64,000 nucleotides of DNA from Enterobacter sp. RHBSTW-00175 (GTDB lineage: Bacteria; Pseudomonadota; Gammaproteobacteria; Enterobacterales; Enterobacteriaceae): positions 3,534,001 through 3,598,000 of the forward strand of contig NZ_CP055930.1 of assembly GCF_013927005.1 (NCBI RefSeq), given 5' to 3'. Below, piece after piece: positions 1-9,726 of this stretch (position 1 is its first letter; each line of letters begins with the position of its first letter). The position numbers and the translations under genes were made by a program. The notes below the pieces were generated by a model. That model saw only the letters and a list, made by a program, of their open reading frames with translations. It made no database searches and was not told the origin of the DNA.

Positions 1-122
1 AGCAGGGTGCCCCAGACGATACCGATGATGATGGCAATCACTGTGATCTTTAACGTAATCACCAGGCCATCAAGCAGATACGGCATGGATGGAACAATGG
101 AACTCCAGTCAAATTCGTACAT
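1..122 (-). CDS. gltK: Glutamate/aspartate ABC transporter permease GltK, N-terminal part
   Basis: Only the first 40 or so codons are present; the gene runs off the left edge. The protein begins [19 protein letters not shown] followed by the start of a hydrophobic helix, which matches GltK, the second inner-membrane permease of the GltIJKL acidic amino acid importer. Its ATG overlaps the gltJ stop codon by one base (TAATG), so translation is coupled. The start is fixed by this overlap and by family similarity. Confidence 0.93.
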   Translation of the reverse strand, partial: MYEFDWSSIVPSMPYLLDGLVITLKITVIAIIIGIVWGTL

Positions 123-862
123 TATTTGCCCCCCAGATTGCCCGGCAGGCGAATTTTGCGTTCAACCAGGTTCATCACCAGCATGATGACAGTGTTAATC
201 AGAACATAGGCGAGCGTTATCGCGGTGAAGGATTCCCACGCATGGGCGGAGTAATCCAGCAGTTTGCCCGCCTGCGCCGCCATATCCACCAGACCGATAG
301 TGGACGCGATGGCCGAGTTTTTCACCAGGTTCATCATCTCTGAGGTCATCGGAGGAACGATCACGCGGTAAGCGTTAGGCAGCAGCACATAACGGTATGT
401 TTGTGGCAGCGTCAGGCCCATCGCCAGACCGGCATTCTTTTGTCCGCGCGGCAGGGACTGAATGGCAGCACGTACCTGCTCGCACACGCGGGCAGCGGTA
501 AACAGCCCCAGACACAGCATGGAGGAGACAAAGAACTGAATGTTCGGATCCAGTTCTGACTTAAACCACATGCCAATATTTTCAGGTAGCAGTTCAGGAA
601 CAACCAGATACCAGGTAAAGAATTGCACTATCAGAGGAACGTTACGGAACAGTTCCACATACAGGGTGCCGAGAGTTGAAAGAAAGCGGTTAGGGACGGT
701 ACGCAAAATACCGAACAACGAGCCGACAAGAAACGCGATTATCCATGCCGTTATGGATAAAGCCACAGTGACCTGAAAGCCGCTCCATAACCAGCCAAGA
801 TAGGTGGTGTTGCCGAACGGGGCTTGTTGCAGAAAAATGCCCCAGTTCCAGTCGATTGACAT
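122..862 (-). CDS. gltJ: Glutamate/aspartate ABC transporter permease GltJ
   Basis: This is a 246-aa inner-membrane permease of the HisMQ type and forms the channel with GltK. It has several hydrophobic helices and a central loop around residues 135-190 with the conserved permease segment that contacts the ATPase ([14 protein letters not shown]). An upstream in-frame extension of 30 residues exists, but it lies in the SroC terminator region. The start at [10 protein letters not shown] was chosen because it matches the E. coli length and follows a good ribosome binding site (CTGGAG). The gene lies downstream of gltI and the SroC locus and overlaps gltK by one base. Confidence 0.97.
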   Translation of the reverse strand: MSIDWNWGIFLQQAPFGNTTYLGWLWSGFQVTVALSITAWIIAFLVGSLFGILRTVPNRFLSTLGTLYVELFRNVPLIVQFFTWYLVVPELLPENIGMWFKSELDPNIQFFVSSMLCLGLFTAARVCEQVRAAIQSLPRGQKNAGLAMGLTLPQTYRYVLLPNAYRVIVPPMTSEMMNLVKNSAIASTIGLVDMAAQAGKLLDYSAHAWESFTAITLAYVLINTVIMLVMNLVERKIRLPGNLGGK

Positions 863-873
863 AATAAACTCCA

Positions 874-900
874 GAAAAAAAAGGGTAGCAGCGCTACCCT
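874..900 (-). terminator. Intrinsic terminator of SroC / gltI transcript
   Basis: Inverted repeat AGGGTAGC / GCTACCCT (882-889 with 893-900, 3-base loop) is followed on the minus strand by a run of eight T. Partial read-through would supply gltJKL, which explains higher expression of the binding protein than of the permeases. Confidence 0.88.
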
Positions 901-1015
901 CGAAGATTGGTGAGAAGCTAATTTTCGCGCTGAGTGGGGAACGACCACTCAACGTATAGTCTGTCCGTGCTTCCCGACAATCGAGAGGGCAGGAGGTCCT
1001 GCCCCTGTTGTTCTA
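874..1015 (-). ncRNA. sroC: SroC sponge RNA from the gltI-gltJ spacer
   Basis: The spacer between gltI and gltJ is about 150 bp and ends in a strong intrinsic terminator, the position and architecture of SroC in E. coli and Salmonella. There, SroC is cut from the gltI mRNA by RNase E and sequesters the sRNAs GcvB and MgrR. The minus-strand sequence starts just after the gltI stop codon with ACAACAGGGGCAGG and folds into GC-rich hairpins before the terminator. The 5' end is set by analogy; I could not run a covariance model. Confidence 0.78.
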
Positions 1016-1016
1016 A

Positions 1017-1922
1017 TTAGTTAAGAGCCTTGTCGTTTGGTGATTTGAACAGCGCTTTCATGTCGTCAGACAGTTCAAAGTTCATGTTAAGATTTTTTGG
1101 TGGAATTGGATTCTTGAACCACTTGTCGAACCATTTTTCCGCTTCGCCGGAAGTCTGCGTCTGAGCGATGGTGTCATCGATCAGTTTTTTGAACTCAGCG
1201 TCGTCTTTACGCAGCATACAGCCGTAAGCTTCTTTGGATTGCGCGGTGCCTACGATTTCCCAGTTGTCTGGTTTCTTCGCTTTAGCACGCTCACCTGCCA
1301 GCAGTGCGTCATCCATCATGAATGCCACAGCACGGCCGCTTTCCAGCGTACGGAAAGAGTCGCCGTGGTCTTTCGCACTGATGATACGCATATCCATTTT
1401 CTTCTCGTCATTCAGCTTGTGCAGCAGAACTTCAGAAGTGGTACCGGATGTCACCACAACCGCTTTGCCTTTCAGGTCAGCAAAATCTTTAATCTCGCCG
1501 CCTTTCTTGGTCAGCAGGCGGGTACCTACCACGAAGATGGTGTCAGAGAACGCAGCCTGTTTCTGGCGCTCAAGGTTGTTAGTGGTTGAGCCGCACTCAA
1601 AATCGAAGGTGCCATTTTGCAGCAGAGGAATACGGTTCTGCGAGGTGATAGGAATCAACTTCACCTGTAGATCAGGCTTGTTCAGCTTTTTCTTCACGGC
1701 TTCAACGATGGCGTTGGAGTAATCCTGTGAATAGCCCACGACTTTTTGCGTGTTGTCGTAGTAAGAGAACGGGACAGAAGATTCACGGTGGCCGACCACG
1801 ATCACGCCGTTTTTGGCAATCTTGTCGAGAGTGCTCCCGGCAGCCGGAGCGTCTTCAGCGTGTACAACGCTTGCGGACATCCCCATAACCAGCATTGCTG
1901 TGGCCAGTTTACGTAATTGCAT
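1017..1922 (-). CDS. gltI: Periplasmic glutamate/aspartate-binding protein GltI
   Basis: This is a 302-aa family 3 solute-binding protein and delivers Glu/Asp to GltJKL. It has a signal peptide of about 22 residues (MQLRKLATAMLVMGM, cut after VHA) and then the typical sequence of the type II periplasmic fold (GVIVVGHRESSVPFSYYD; later FDFECGSTTNN). An in-frame extension of 15 residues upstream is rejected because it would bury the signal peptide and overlap the CA-rich GcvB site. It is the first gene of gltIJKL. The protein is near identical to E. coli GltI in the mature part and diverges in the signal peptide. Confidence 0.97.
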   Translation of the reverse strand: MQLRKLATAMLVMGMSASVVHAEDAPAAGSTLDKIAKNGVIVVGHRESSVPFSYYDNTQKVVGYSQDYSNAIVEAVKKKLNKPDLQVKLIPITSQNRIPLLQNGTFDFECGSTTNNLERQKQAAFSDTIFVVGTRLLTKKGGEIKDFADLKGKAVVVTSGTTSEVLLHKLNDEKKMDMRIISAKDHGDSFRTLESGRAVAFMMDDALLAGERAKAKKPDNWEIVGTAQSKEAYGCMLRKDDAEFKKLIDDTIAQTQTSGEAEKWFDKWFKNPIPPKNLNMNFELSDDMKALFKSPNDKALN

Positions 1923-1966
1923 ACCCAACTCCTTTTTTATCAGCGCCAGTGACGCATTGATACCCA

Positions 1967-1981
1967 TTGTGATGTTGTTAT
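1967..1981 (-). promoter_or_regulatory. CA-rich GcvB sRNA target in the gltI leader
   Basis: The minus strand reads ATAACAACATCACAA, 45 to 59 bases upstream of the gltI start codon. In Salmonella the GU-rich R1 region of GcvB represses gltI through a CA-rich element at about this distance. The element is visible; the function is taken from that system. Confidence 0.68.
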
Positions 1982-2252
1982 ATCTCGCGCTATGCGAGTG
2001 CAGTGTTATGCAAGCTTGTTAACATTTAGTTTGGCTTAATGTAAAGATTTTGCTGCGTTATTGTTTATTTTTGCGAAGCGCGCCGCACCATTCAGAGGCA
2101 AAAATCTCCCGTTGCACCGTTTCGGTGCTACCGGCGATCTACGCTGGTGCGACCAGGTTGTACGTTAAGCCAAATTGCGTTTGCGTTAATATACAAAGCA
2201 ATAGACGTGCCAAAGTGGGAGTCTGGAGGAATTGTCGAACATGGGAAAACAG

Positions 2253-2279
2253 GCCGGGTAAGCGTCAGCGCCACCCGGC
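2253..2279. repeat. REP element downstream of lnt
   Basis: Palindrome GCCGGGT...ACCCGGC with the inner segment AAGCGTCAGCGCC typical of enterobacterial REP units. It is placed just after the lnt stop codon, where it may stabilise the lnt mRNA 3' end. Confidence 0.8.
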
Positions 2280-2292
2280 AGAGGAGGGGGGA

Positions 2293-3831
2293 TTATCTGC
2301 GACGCTGACGAAGGCTCATCAACACGGCACCAAAACCAAACAGCGCGGTCAGGATCCACAGCGGCCAGTTGCCGGTACGGGCGTATGGCGTCAGTCCGGT
2401 GGTCGGCGTAACTTTCGTGGTCAGCACTTCACGGGTGAACTGCGGGATCATGGCCTGAATTTCACCTTGCGGGCCAATCACTGCGGTAATGCCGTTATTG
2501 GTGCTACGCAGCAGCGGACGCGCCAGCTCCAGGGAGCGCATACGCGCCATCTGGAAGTGTTGCCACGGGCCAATCGATTTCCCAAACCACGCATCGTTAG
2601 AGATGGTCAGCAGATAGTCGGTGTCCGGGCGGAAGTTATCGCGCACCTGCTCACCGAGGATAATTTCGTAGCAAATGGCTGCCGTCAACGCAAAACCGTG
2701 CGCGTGCAGCTGAGGTTGAACGTATGGACCACGGCTAAAAGAGGACATCGGCAAATCAAAGAACGGCGCCAGTGGACGCAGAATCGATTCCAGTGGAACA
2801 AATTCGCCGAAGGGGACCAGGTGATTCTTGTTATACCGATCGGTGGAGTTATAGCTGTATTCGCTGTCTTTGCCGAGCGTGATTATTGTGTTGTACGTGT
2901 CATAACGGTTCTGCGGATTCAGACGCGCATCGACAATCCCGGTAATCAGCGTGCTGCCGCGTGCGCGAAGCAGGTCATTCATCATGTTCAGGAACGGCTG
3001 CTGGTTGATTTCCAGGTCAGGAATGGCGGATTCCGGCCAGATAATCAGCTGCGATTTTCCCATCACCTGCTCGGTCGCGCCGGCATAGATTTTCAGCGTG
3101 TTGATAAGCTGCTTTTCGTCCCACTTCATTGCCTGCGGGATATCGCCTTGCACCATCGATACCTGCGTTGCCCGTGCGGGCTCCAGGGTAAACCACTGGA
3201 TGTAACGCAGCGGGAAGGGCAGGGCGAACAGGACCAGTGCCGTAACCAGCGGTTTCCAGCTGCGCATCATAAGCGCAAGCACCAGCAGGCCACTGACCAC
3301 CATCAACAGGAAGTTAATCGCCTCTACGCCCATTACCGGGGCCAGCCCTTTTAACGGACCATCAATCTGGCTGTATCCGAACTGCAACCACGGGAAGCCG
3401 GTTAATACCCACCCGCGCAGGAACTCTGTGATCTGCCAGACAACCGGTGCTGCGATAGCGACGCGAAGCCAGGTCGTTTTTGGCCACAGGCGAGAAAGGA
3501 TACCTGCGAACAGACCGGTGTAGAGTGAGAGATAGGCGGCAAGCAGCACAACCAGGAAGACGTTAACCGGGCCCGGCATCCCGCCAAACTGCGCGATGCT
3601 GACATAGACCCAGTTAATGCCAGAGCCAAACAGCCCCAGACCCCAGAAGTAGCCAATGGCTGCGGCCTGCACAGGACGGCGGTTCAGGGTTAACCCCTGT
3701 AGCCCCATCAGGGAAATAATGGCGGCAGGCCAGATATCGTAAGGAGAAAAAGCCAGCGTACCGCTGGCTCCGAGTAACAGCGCCAGCAGCAGTCGGACGC
3801 GCTGGCGTTCAAGTAATGGGGCAAATGCCAT
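2293..3831 (-). CDS. lnt: Apolipoprotein N-acyltransferase
   Basis: Lnt is a 512-aa inner-membrane enzyme that adds the third acyl chain to the N-terminal cysteine of lipoproteins, using phospholipid as donor, so that LolCDE can export them. The N-terminal half carries several membrane helices. The C-terminal half is a nitrilase-like periplasmic domain with the triad visible in WPESA (Glu267 in E. coli numbering), [11 protein letters not shown] (Lys335) and AAICYE (Cys387). The length equals E. coli Lnt. It is the last gene of the ybeZYX-lnt operon, 5 bp after ybeX. Confidence 0.98.
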   Translation of the reverse strand: MAFAPLLERQRVRLLLALLLGASGTLAFSPYDIWPAAIISLMGLQGLTLNRRPVQAAAIGYFWGLGLFGSGINWVYVSIAQFGGMPGPVNVFLVVLLAAYLSLYTGLFAGILSRLWPKTTWLRVAIAAPVVWQITEFLRGWVLTGFPWLQFGYSQIDGPLKGLAPVMGVEAINFLLMVVSGLLVLALMMRSWKPLVTALVLFALPFPLRYIQWFTLEPARATQVSMVQGDIPQAMKWDEKQLINTLKIYAGATEQVMGKSQLIIWPESAIPDLEINQQPFLNMMNDLLRARGSTLITGIVDARLNPQNRYDTYNTIITLGKDSEYSYNSTDRYNKNHLVPFGEFVPLESILRPLAPFFDLPMSSFSRGPYVQPQLHAHGFALTAAICYEIILGEQVRDNFRPDTDYLLTISNDAWFGKSIGPWQHFQMARMRSLELARPLLRSTNNGITAVIGPQGEIQAMIPQFTREVLTTKVTPTTGLTPYARTGNWPLWILTALFGFGAVLMSLRQRRR

Positions 3832-3836
3832 TTAGA

Positions 3837-4715
3837 TTAATCTTCCAGTTTTGGCACCGGTGAATCATCCGGCGTTCTGACATGAACCTGAATAATACGT
3901 CGGCTGTCGGCCATCGCGACTTTGAATTGGTAACCGTCGATGTCAACGGTTTCTCCGCGTGCCGGAAGGTGCCCAAAGGCCTGCATCACCAGACCGCCAA
4001 TGGTATCGACCTCTTCATCGCTGAAGTGCGTACCGAAGGCGTCGTTGAAGTCTTCAATCGAGGCCAGCGCGCGCACGGTCCAGGTGTGGCGGCTGAGCTG
4101 ACGGAAGTCGATATCTTCTTCTTCGTCGTACTCGTCTTCGATTTCGCCCACGATCAGCTCAAGAATATCTTCGATCGTGACCAGACCCGACACGCCGCCG
4201 AATTCATCAATAACAATCGCCATGTGGTAGCGTAGAGAGCGGAATTCTTTCAGCATCCGATCCACACGCTTGCTTTCCGGCACAACCACGGCCTGACGTA
4301 ACACTTTTTCCATACTGAAGGCTTCGGCATCGCTGCGCATAAACGGCAGCAGATCTTTCGCCATCAAAATCCCTTCGATGTGATCTTTATCTTCGCTGAT
4401 AACCGGGAAACGCGAGTGGGCAGACTCGATAATGACATCGAGGCACTCGTCGAGCGTTTGGTTGCGTTTCAGGGTGATCATCTGCGAGCGGGGGATCATG
4501 ATGTCGCGGACGCGCTGGTCGGCGATGTCCATGACCCCTTCGAGCATTTCGCGCGTATCTTCGTCGATAAGGTCGTTTTGCCCGGAATCACGAATCAGCT
4601 CCAGCAACTCATCACGGTTTTTCGGTTCGCCGTGGAAAAGCTGGTTCAGAATGAGGGAGAAAAATCCCTTTTTACTGGTTGTCGTGTCGCTACTGTGTGA
4701 ATTGTCGTCGCTCAT
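3837..4715 (-). CDS. ybeX: CBS-domain protein YbeX (CorC/HlyC family)
   Basis: This 292-aa cytosolic protein has two CBS domains (about residues 70-190, with [15 protein letters not shown] and [19 protein letters not shown]) and a C-terminal CorC/HlyC domain. It has been linked to magnesium/cobalt efflux as CorC and, in recent work, to ribosome homeostasis together with ybeY. Its exact reaction is unknown. It lies between ybeY (89-bp gap with a hairpin) and lnt. Confidence 0.95.
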   Translation of the reverse strand: MSDDNSHSSDTTTSKKGFFSLILNQLFHGEPKNRDELLELIRDSGQNDLIDEDTREMLEGVMDIADQRVRDIMIPRSQMITLKRNQTLDECLDVIIESAHSRFPVISEDKDHIEGILMAKDLLPFMRSDAEAFSMEKVLRQAVVVPESKRVDRMLKEFRSLRYHMAIVIDEFGGVSGLVTIEDILELIVGEIEDEYDEEEDIDFRQLSRHTWTVRALASIEDFNDAFGTHFSDEEVDTIGGLVMQAFGHLPARGETVDIDGYQFKVAMADSRRIIQVHVRTPDDSPVPKLED

Positions 4716-4753
4716 GGCGTTTGTTAAGGGTTCTCTTGTAAGTTCAACGTTTA

Positions 4754-4780
4754 CCGCCGCGCGATATCCTTACGCGGCGG
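4754..4780 (-). other. Hairpin in the ybeY-ybeX spacer
   Basis: CGCCGCG and CGCGGCG flank an 11-base loop between the ybeY stop and ybeX start codons. No T-run follows, so it is more likely an mRNA stability or processing element than a terminator. Confidence 0.45.
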
Positions 4781-4804
4781 CATGTTAGCCGGTCTGTTGA
4801 CTGA

Positions 4805-5272
4805 CTATTCTTTCTCGGCAATGTACGGATCCTCATAGCCCAGAGCAAGCATTATCTCTGTCTCGAGGGACTCCATCTCTTCCGCTTCGTCATCTTCAAT
4901 ATGATCGTAGCCCAGCAAATGCAGGCTGCCGTGTACGACCATATGTGCCCAGTGGGCCTCAAGCGGTTTTTGCTGCTCTTTGGCTTCCTGCTCTACCACC
5001 TGACGGCAGATGATCAAATCACCCAGTAGCGGCATCTCGATACCCGGCGGGGCTTCAAACGGGAAAGAGAGCACGTTGGTAGGCTTATCTTTACCGCGGT
5101 AGGTCAGATTAAGCTCATGGCTTTCCGCTTCATCCACCAAACGAATCGTGACTTCTGATTCTTCCTGAAACTGGGGGATGACCGCATCCAGCCATTTCTG
5201 AAATTGCGCCTCTTCCGGCATTCCAGAATTATCTTCACAGGCCAGCTGTAAATCGAGGATCACCTGACTCAT
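4805..5272 (-). CDS. ybeY: Endoribonuclease / rRNA maturation factor YbeY
   Basis: This 155-aa zinc metalloprotein is needed for 16S rRNA 3'-end maturation and 70S quality control. The UPF0054 signature [11 protein letters not shown] near residue 114 supplies the three zinc-binding histidines. The start codon overlaps the end of ybeZ by four bases (ATGA), so the two are translationally coupled; YbeZ and YbeY are known to interact. Confidence 0.98.
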   Translation of the reverse strand: MSQVILDLQLACEDNSGMPEEAQFQKWLDAVIPQFQEESEVTIRLVDEAESHELNLTYRGKDKPTNVLSFPFEAPPGIEMPLLGDLIICRQVVEQEAKEQQKPLEAHWAHMVVHGSLHLLGYDHIEDDEAEEMESLETEIMLALGYEDPYIAEKE

Positions 5273-6315
5273 TTTTGTTCTTGCTCCTGCGCTTCGCGCT
5301 TACGTTCTGCGGCCAGTTCGGCCTTTCGCTTCTGCTCTGCTTCTTCCCACGCTTCATAGGCGTTGACGATGCGCGCCACCACCGGGTGACGTACCACGTC
5401 TTCGCTGTGGAAGAAGTTGAAACTGATTTCGTCCACTTCGGCCAGCACTTCGATGGCTTGACGCAGGCCGGATTTGGTGCTGCGCGGCAGGTCAATCTGG
5501 GTCACGTCGCCGGTGATAACGGCTTTTGAATTAAAGCCGATACGCGTCAGGAACATCTTCATCTGTTCGATGGTAGTGTTCTGGCTCTCATCCAGAATGA
5601 TGAAGGCATCATTGAGGGTACGGCCACGCATGTAAGCGAGGGGAGCCACTTCGATAACGTTACGCTCGATCAGTTTTTCAACTTTCTCAAAGCCGAGCAT
5701 TTCGAACAGCGCGTCGTACAGCGGGCGCAGGTACGGGTCGACTTTCTGGCTCAGGTCACCTGGCAGAAAGCCCAGTTTCTCGCCCGCTTCAACTGCCGGA
5801 CGGGTCAGCAGAATACGACGGATATCCTGACGCTCCAGCGCATCCACTGCCGCGGCGACCGCCAGATAGGTTTTCCCTGTACCGGCCGGACCCACGCCGA
5901 AGGTGATGTCATGGTCGAGGATATTCGCGATGTACTGCGCCTGGTTTGGCGTACGCGGTTTAATCACGCCACGCTTGGTCTTGATGTTAATCGCCTTGCC
6001 ATAGTCAGGCACGCTTTCAGCGCTCTGCTCAAGCACACGTGCCTCTTTAATGGCGAGGTGGATCTGTTCTGGCTCGATATCCTGAGTCTGGCCGCGCATC
6101 GGGGCGGTATCGACATACAGACTGCGCAGAATGTCCGCAGCCGCATTGACGCAAATAGTGCGTCCGGTGAGTTTGAAATGGTTATCGCGACGATTGATTT
6201 CGATACCCAGACGTCGCTCCAGTTGTTTGATGTTGTCATCAAACGGCCCGCACAGGCTCAGCAGGCGAGCGTTGTCTGCAGGCTCAAGGCTAATTTCACG
6301 CGTGTCTATATTCAA
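5269..6315 (-). CDS. ybeZ: PhoH-family ATPase YbeZ
   Basis: YbeZ is a 348-aa PhoH-like NTPase. The Walker A motif GPAGTGKT is near residue 143 and Walker [10 protein letters not shown] is near residue 238. The N-terminal part resembles a KH-like domain and the C-terminus ends in a charged [13 protein letters not shown] tail. The start codon is TTG (6313-6315) after GAGGAAC; no ATG lies in the right place and the family sequence begins [12 protein letters not shown]. It heads the ybeZYX-lnt operon, which belongs to the sigma-32 regulon in E. coli. Confidence 0.96.
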   Translation of the reverse strand: MNIDTREISLEPADNARLLSLCGPFDDNIKQLERRLGIEINRRDNHFKLTGRTICVNAAADILRSLYVDTAPMRGQTQDIEPEQIHLAIKEARVLEQSAESVPDYGKAINIKTKRGVIKPRTPNQAQYIANILDHDITFGVGPAGTGKTYLAVAAAVDALERQDIRRILLTRPAVEAGEKLGFLPGDLSQKVDPYLRPLYDALFEMLGFEKVEKLIERNVIEVAPLAYMRGRTLNDAFIILDESQNTTIEQMKMFLTRIGFNSKAVITGDVTQIDLPRSTKSGLRQAIEVLAEVDEISFNFFHSEDVVRHPVVARIVNAYEAWEEAEQKRKAELAAERKREAQEQEQK

Positions 6316-6440
6316 ACCGTTCCTCTTTGAGTGTTTTGTAGGTCTGGCATCATAAAACTGTCATTACCGAAAGTATTCACGCCACAGAATAAAGGCGCAA
6401 GCATTGCAATCGATATTGGGTGCGAAGAGAGGAAATACAA

Positions 6441-6461
6441 GGCCTGCCAGAAAGGCAGGCC
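6441..6461 (-). terminator. Hairpin after miaB
   Basis: Perfect 8-bp stem GGCCTGCC/GGCAGGCC with a 5-base loop lies just past the miaB stop codon. The downstream minus-strand sequence is only moderately T-rich (TTGTATTTCC), so termination may be partial and allow read-through into ybeZ. Confidence 0.6.
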
Positions 6462-6469
6462 TGAACGAA

Positions 6470-7894
6470 TTAAGGCTGATAGATACCCACGCCAGAATCG
6501 TTTTCTTTACGGGTACGGGAGATAACGGATTCCGGAGATTCAGCAATGCGCAGGCCCATTTCATCCTCGGTACGCACAAGCTTCGCGCGCAGCGAGTTGG
6601 TCAGCACTTCGACAATCTCGACGTCCACGAATTTCCCGATCATATCCGGGGTGCCTTCGAAGTTCACCACGCGGTTGTTTTCGGTACGACCAGAGAGTTC
6701 CATAATGCTTTTGCGGGACGTGCCTTCAACCAGAATGCGCTGGACAGTGCCGAGCATCCGACGGCTCCAGGCGTTGGCCTGCTGGTTGATGCGCTCCTGG
6801 AGAATATACAGACGCTGTTTTTTCTCTTCTTCCGGTACATCGTCAACCATATCGGCTGCCGGGGTGCCAGGACGTGCAGAGAAGATAAAGCTGTAGCTGA
6901 CATCGAAATTCACGTCACCGATCAGCTTCATGGTGCGCTCAAAGTCATCGGTGGTTTCGCCAGGGAAGCCGACGATAAAATCTGAGCTAATCTGGATATC
7001 CGGGCGTGCGTCAAGCAGCTTGCGGATGGTGGATTTGTATTCCAGCACCGTATGTGGGCGTCCCATCAGATTCAGCACGCGGTCAGAACCACACTGAATA
7101 GGCAGGTGCAGGAAGCTCACCAGTTCCGGCGTGTCGCGATAAACATCGATGATGTCATCGGTAAATTCCATCGGGTGGCTGGTGGTGAAGCGAATGCGGT
7201 CGATACCGTCAATGGCAGCCACCAGACGCAGTAGCTCAGCAAAGCTACCGGTGCTGCCGTCATAGTTCTCGCCACGCCAGGCGTTAACGTTCTGGCCCAG
7301 CAGGTTCACTTCGCGTACGCCCTGTGCGGCAAGCTGCGCAACTTCAAACAGAACGTCATCTGCCGGGCGACTGACTTCTTCACCGCGGGTGTAAGGCACC
7401 ACGCAGTAAGTACAGTATTTGTTGCAGCCTTCCATGATAGAGACGAACGCGGTCGGGCCATCAGCGCGTGGCTCCGGCAGACGATCGAATTTTTCGATTT
7501 CCGGGAAGCTTACGTCAACAACCGGGCTACGATTGCCGCGAACCTTATTGATCATCTCAGGCAGGCGGTGCAGGGTCTGAGGGCCAAAGACGATATCCAC
7601 ATAGGGGGCTCTCTGGCGGATCAGTTTCCCTTCCTGCGACGCAACGCAGCCGCCAACACCGATGATCAGGTCCGGATTTTTTCGTTTGAGAAGTTTCCAG
7701 CGACCTAACACATGAAAGACTTTTTCCTGCGCTTTTTCACGAATTGAACAGGTGTTCAGCAGCAACACATCGGCTTCTTTCGGATTTTCAGTCAGCTGGT
7801 ATCCGTGGGTTGTATCCAGCAGATCGGCCATCTTGGATGAATCGTATTCGTTCATCTGACAGCCCCAGGTTTTTATATGGAGTTTTTTAGTCAT
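6470..7894 (-). CDS. miaB: tRNA-2-methylthio-N6-dimethylallyladenosine synthase MiaB
   Basis: MiaB is a 474-aa radical-SAM methylthiotransferase that converts i6A37 to ms2i6A37 in tRNAs reading UNN codons. The N-terminal UPF0004 domain has the three cluster cysteines ([29 protein letters not shown]). The radical-SAM CxxxCxxC motif is in [17 protein letters not shown] (about residue 157), and a TRAM RNA-binding domain ends the protein. It is divergent from ubiF across 135 bp. Confidence 0.98.
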   Translation of the reverse strand: MTKKLHIKTWGCQMNEYDSSKMADLLDTTHGYQLTENPKEADVLLLNTCSIREKAQEKVFHVLGRWKLLKRKNPDLIIGVGGCVASQEGKLIRQRAPYVDIVFGPQTLHRLPEMINKVRGNRSPVVDVSFPEIEKFDRLPEPRADGPTAFVSIMEGCNKYCTYCVVPYTRGEEVSRPADDVLFEVAQLAAQGVREVNLLGQNVNAWRGENYDGSTGSFAELLRLVAAIDGIDRIRFTTSHPMEFTDDIIDVYRDTPELVSFLHLPIQCGSDRVLNLMGRPHTVLEYKSTIRKLLDARPDIQISSDFIVGFPGETTDDFERTMKLIGDVNFDVSYSFIFSARPGTPAADMVDDVPEEEKKQRLYILQERINQQANAWSRRMLGTVQRILVEGTSRKSIMELSGRTENNRVVNFEGTPDMIGKFVDVEIVEVLTNSLRAKLVRTEDEMGLRIAESPESVISRTRKENDSGVGIYQP

Positions 7895-8029
7895 CGACTT
7901 GCTCAGCTCAGGATTGCAAGCCGCGTATTGTAATGCTTTGGTGCGGTTGTGACCAGTATGAAGGTTGTCAACCTCCTGCCCCTAAAAATCCGGTAAACTT
8001 AAGGGATTCTGCAATAAGGAAAATTGACC

Positions 8030-9205
8030 ATGACACTCCAACAAACCGAAATTGCCGTTGTCGGCGGCGGTATGGTCGGCGGCGCACTGGCGCTGGGACT
8101 GGCGCAGCAGGGATTTGAGGTAACGGTCATTGAACAGGCCGCGCCTGTGGCATTTGATGCGACAGCAAAACCCGATGTCCGTATTTCTGCGATCAGTGCC
8201 GCTTCTGTCGATCTTCTCCGTGGGTTAGGCGTATGGGATGCCGTGCTTGCGATGCGGGCGCATCCCTACAGTCGACTCGAGACATGGGAGTGGGAAAATG
8301 CCCATGTGGTGTTTGATGCCGCCGAGCTGAAATTACCGCGGCTGGGTTATATGGTGGAAAACAACGTCCTGCAACAGGCGCTATGGCAGGCACTGGAGGC
8401 ACACCAGAAGGTGACGTTGCGTGTCCCTTCGTCGCTCAAGGCGCTGCATCGTCATGAAGGCGGATATCACCTGACGCTGGATAATGATGATGAACTCACC
8501 GTGAAGTTGGTGGTGGGGGCTGATGGCGCGAACTCGCAGGTCAGACAAATGGCGGGGATCGGCGTTCATGCCTGGCAGTATCAGCAATCCTGTATGTTAA
8601 TCACCGTGCAGTGTGAAAATGACCCGGGTGAGAGCACCTGGCAACATTTCACGCCGACCGGCCCACATGCCTTTTTGCCGCTTTTTGACAACTGGGCATC
8701 CCTGGTGTGGTACGACAAACCGGCGCGTATTCGCCAGTTGCAGGGGCTTTCGATGGCGCAACTGCAACATGAAGTTATGCGCCACTTCCCGGGCCGTCTG
8801 GGGCATGTGACGCCGGTTGCTGCAGGAGCATTTCCGCTGACCCGCCGACACGCATTGCAATACGCTCAGGAAGGGCTGGCGCTGGTCGGGGACGCGGCGC
8901 ATACCATTCACCCACTGGCAGGGCAGGGTGTGAATCTGGGGTATCGTGACGTTGAAGCGTTGCTGGATGTATTAACCAGCGCACGTGCGCACGCTGAACC
9001 CTGGGCGAGCCAGCAGGTACTTAAACGTTATCAGACGCGTCGTATGGCGGATAACTTCGTTATGCAATCGGGGATGGATCTGTTTTACGCCGGGTTTAGT
9101 AACGACTTAGGGCCGGTGCGAGTTTTGCGTAATATTGGGCTGATGGCGGCAGAGCGTGCCGGTGGTCTGAAGCGTCAGGCGCTGAAGTATGCGTTAGGCC
9201 TCTAA
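8030..9205 (+). CDS. ubiF: 2-octaprenyl-3-methyl-6-methoxy-1,4-benzoquinol hydroxylase UbiF
   Basis: This 391-aa flavoprotein monooxygenase performs the C6 hydroxylation in ubiquinone biosynthesis. The FAD-binding dinucleotide fold VVGGGMVGGALALG is at residues 8-21. DG (VGADGANSQVR) and GD motifs (GDAAHTIHPLAGQG) are typical of UbiH/UbiF/VisC hydroxylases. The ATG at 8030 was chosen over an upstream TTG at 8024 because it matches the E. coli length of 391 residues and sits after AAGGAAAATT. Confidence 0.97.
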   Translation: MTLQQTEIAVVGGGMVGGALALGLAQQGFEVTVIEQAAPVAFDATAKPDVRISAISAASVDLLRGLGVWDAVLAMRAHPYSRLETWEWENAHVVFDAAELKLPRLGYMVENNVLQQALWQALEAHQKVTLRVPSSLKALHRHEGGYHLTLDNDDELTVKLVVGADGANSQVRQMAGIGVHAWQYQQSCMLITVQCENDPGESTWQHFTPTGPHAFLPLFDNWASLVWYDKPARIRQLQGLSMAQLQHEVMRHFPGRLGHVTPVAAGAFPLTRRHALQYAQEGLALVGDAAHTIHPLAGQGVNLGYRDVEALLDVLTSARAHAEPWASQQVLKRYQTRRMADNFVMQSGMDLFYAGFSNDLGPVRVLRNIGLMAAERAGGLKRQALKYALGL

Positions 9206-9212
9206 GACTTTT

Positions 9213-9233
9213 CCCTCTCCTGCAGGGAGAGGG
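9213..9233. repeat. CCCTCTCC/GGAGAGGG hairpin repeat
   Basis: CCCTCTCC, 5-base loop, GGAGAGGG, followed by GCATCAGGCCG. The same core recurs at 49008-49028 and twice in 54253-54362, so it is a dispersed palindromic repeat of this genome rather than a gene-specific element. Confidence 0.75.
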
Positions 9234-9260
9234 CATCAGGCCGGACGATACAACAAAAAC

Positions 9261-9290
9261 AAAAAAGCCCGCAAAGCGGGCTTTTTTGTT
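9261..9290. terminator. Bidirectional terminator between ubiF and the tRNA operon
   Basis: Stem AAAAAAGCCCGC/GCGGGCTTTTTT with a 3-base loop has T-runs on both strands, so it ends ubiF on the plus strand and the tRNA operon on the minus strand. Confidence 0.9.
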
Positions 9291-9296
9291 ACTAAG

Positions 9297-9371
9297 TGGC
9301 TGGGGTGCAGGGATTCGAACCCCGGAATGCTGGTATCAGAAACCAGAGCCTTACCGCTTGGCGACACCCCA
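9297..9371 (-). tRNA. glnX: tRNA-Gln (CUG)
   Basis: This 75-nt gene has an encoded CCA end, a complete cloverleaf and anticodon CTG. It is the last gene of the operon. The acceptor arm TGGGGTGT pairs with GCACCCCA. It matches E. coli glnX/glnV by anticodon and position. Confidence 0.95.
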
Positions 9372-9407
9372 ATTGCGTTAAACAATCTGCTTAACGACTT
9401 TTAAAAT

Positions 9408-9482
9408 TGGCTGGGGTACGAGGATTCGAACCTCGGAATGCTGGTATCAGAAACCAGAGCCTTACCGCTTGGCGATACCCCA
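9408..9482 (-). tRNA. glnV: tRNA-Gln (CUG)
   Basis: This 75-nt gene with encoded CCA has anticodon CTG. The anticodon arm is identical to that of the neighbouring gene at 9297; the acceptor and T stems differ at a few paired positions (GGGGTA versus GGGGTG). In E. coli this position is glnV (supE). Confidence 0.94.
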
Positions 9483-9526
9483 ACAATTTTTTCTAGCTTA
9501 CCGATATAATCGATAATGTACTAATT

Positions 9527-9603
9527 TGGTGGCTACGACGGGATTCGAACCTGTGACCCCATCATTATGAGTGATGTGCTCTAACCAACTGAGCTACGTA
9601 GCC
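9527..9603 (-). tRNA. metU: Elongator tRNA-Met (CAU)
   Basis: This 77-nt gene with encoded CCA has anticodon CAT in a TCATAA loop. GGCTACG pairs with CGTAGCC, the elongator rather than initiator type. It is identical to the first gene of the operon at 9918. Confidence 0.95.
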
Positions 9604-9619
9604 AAACTGCATTCTTCGA

Positions 9620-9694
9620 TGGCTGGGGTACCTGGATTCGAACCAGGGAATGCCGGTATCAAAAACCGGTGCCTTACCGCTTGGCGATACCCCA
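9620..9694 (-). tRNA. glnW: tRNA-Gln (UUG)
   Basis: This 75-nt gene with encoded CCA has anticodon TTG (loop TTTTGAT). It is identical over its length to the next copy at 9727. Confidence 0.95.
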
Positions 9695-9726
9695 ATACCG
9701 CGGAGAACCGCAAAATCGAAGAAATA

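Larger units (their letters stand above)
1923..2292. other. gltI upstream region, no gene seen
   Basis: This 370-bp gap between gltI and lnt contains the gltI leader, a 14-bp imperfect inverted repeat (TTTGGCTTAATGTA at 2030-2043 and its complement with one mismatch at 2161-2174), and one REP element near lnt. A weak promoter-like pair for gltI can be read around 2012-2044 but is not convincing. No open frame here resembles a gene. Confidence 0.6.

Noticed and set aside
2050..3354. 434-aa open frame on the plus strand opposite lnt
   Set aside because: It is a shadow of lnt: no family resemblance, His/Arg/Gln-rich composition typical of antisense frames, and lnt itself is complete with its catalytic triad.
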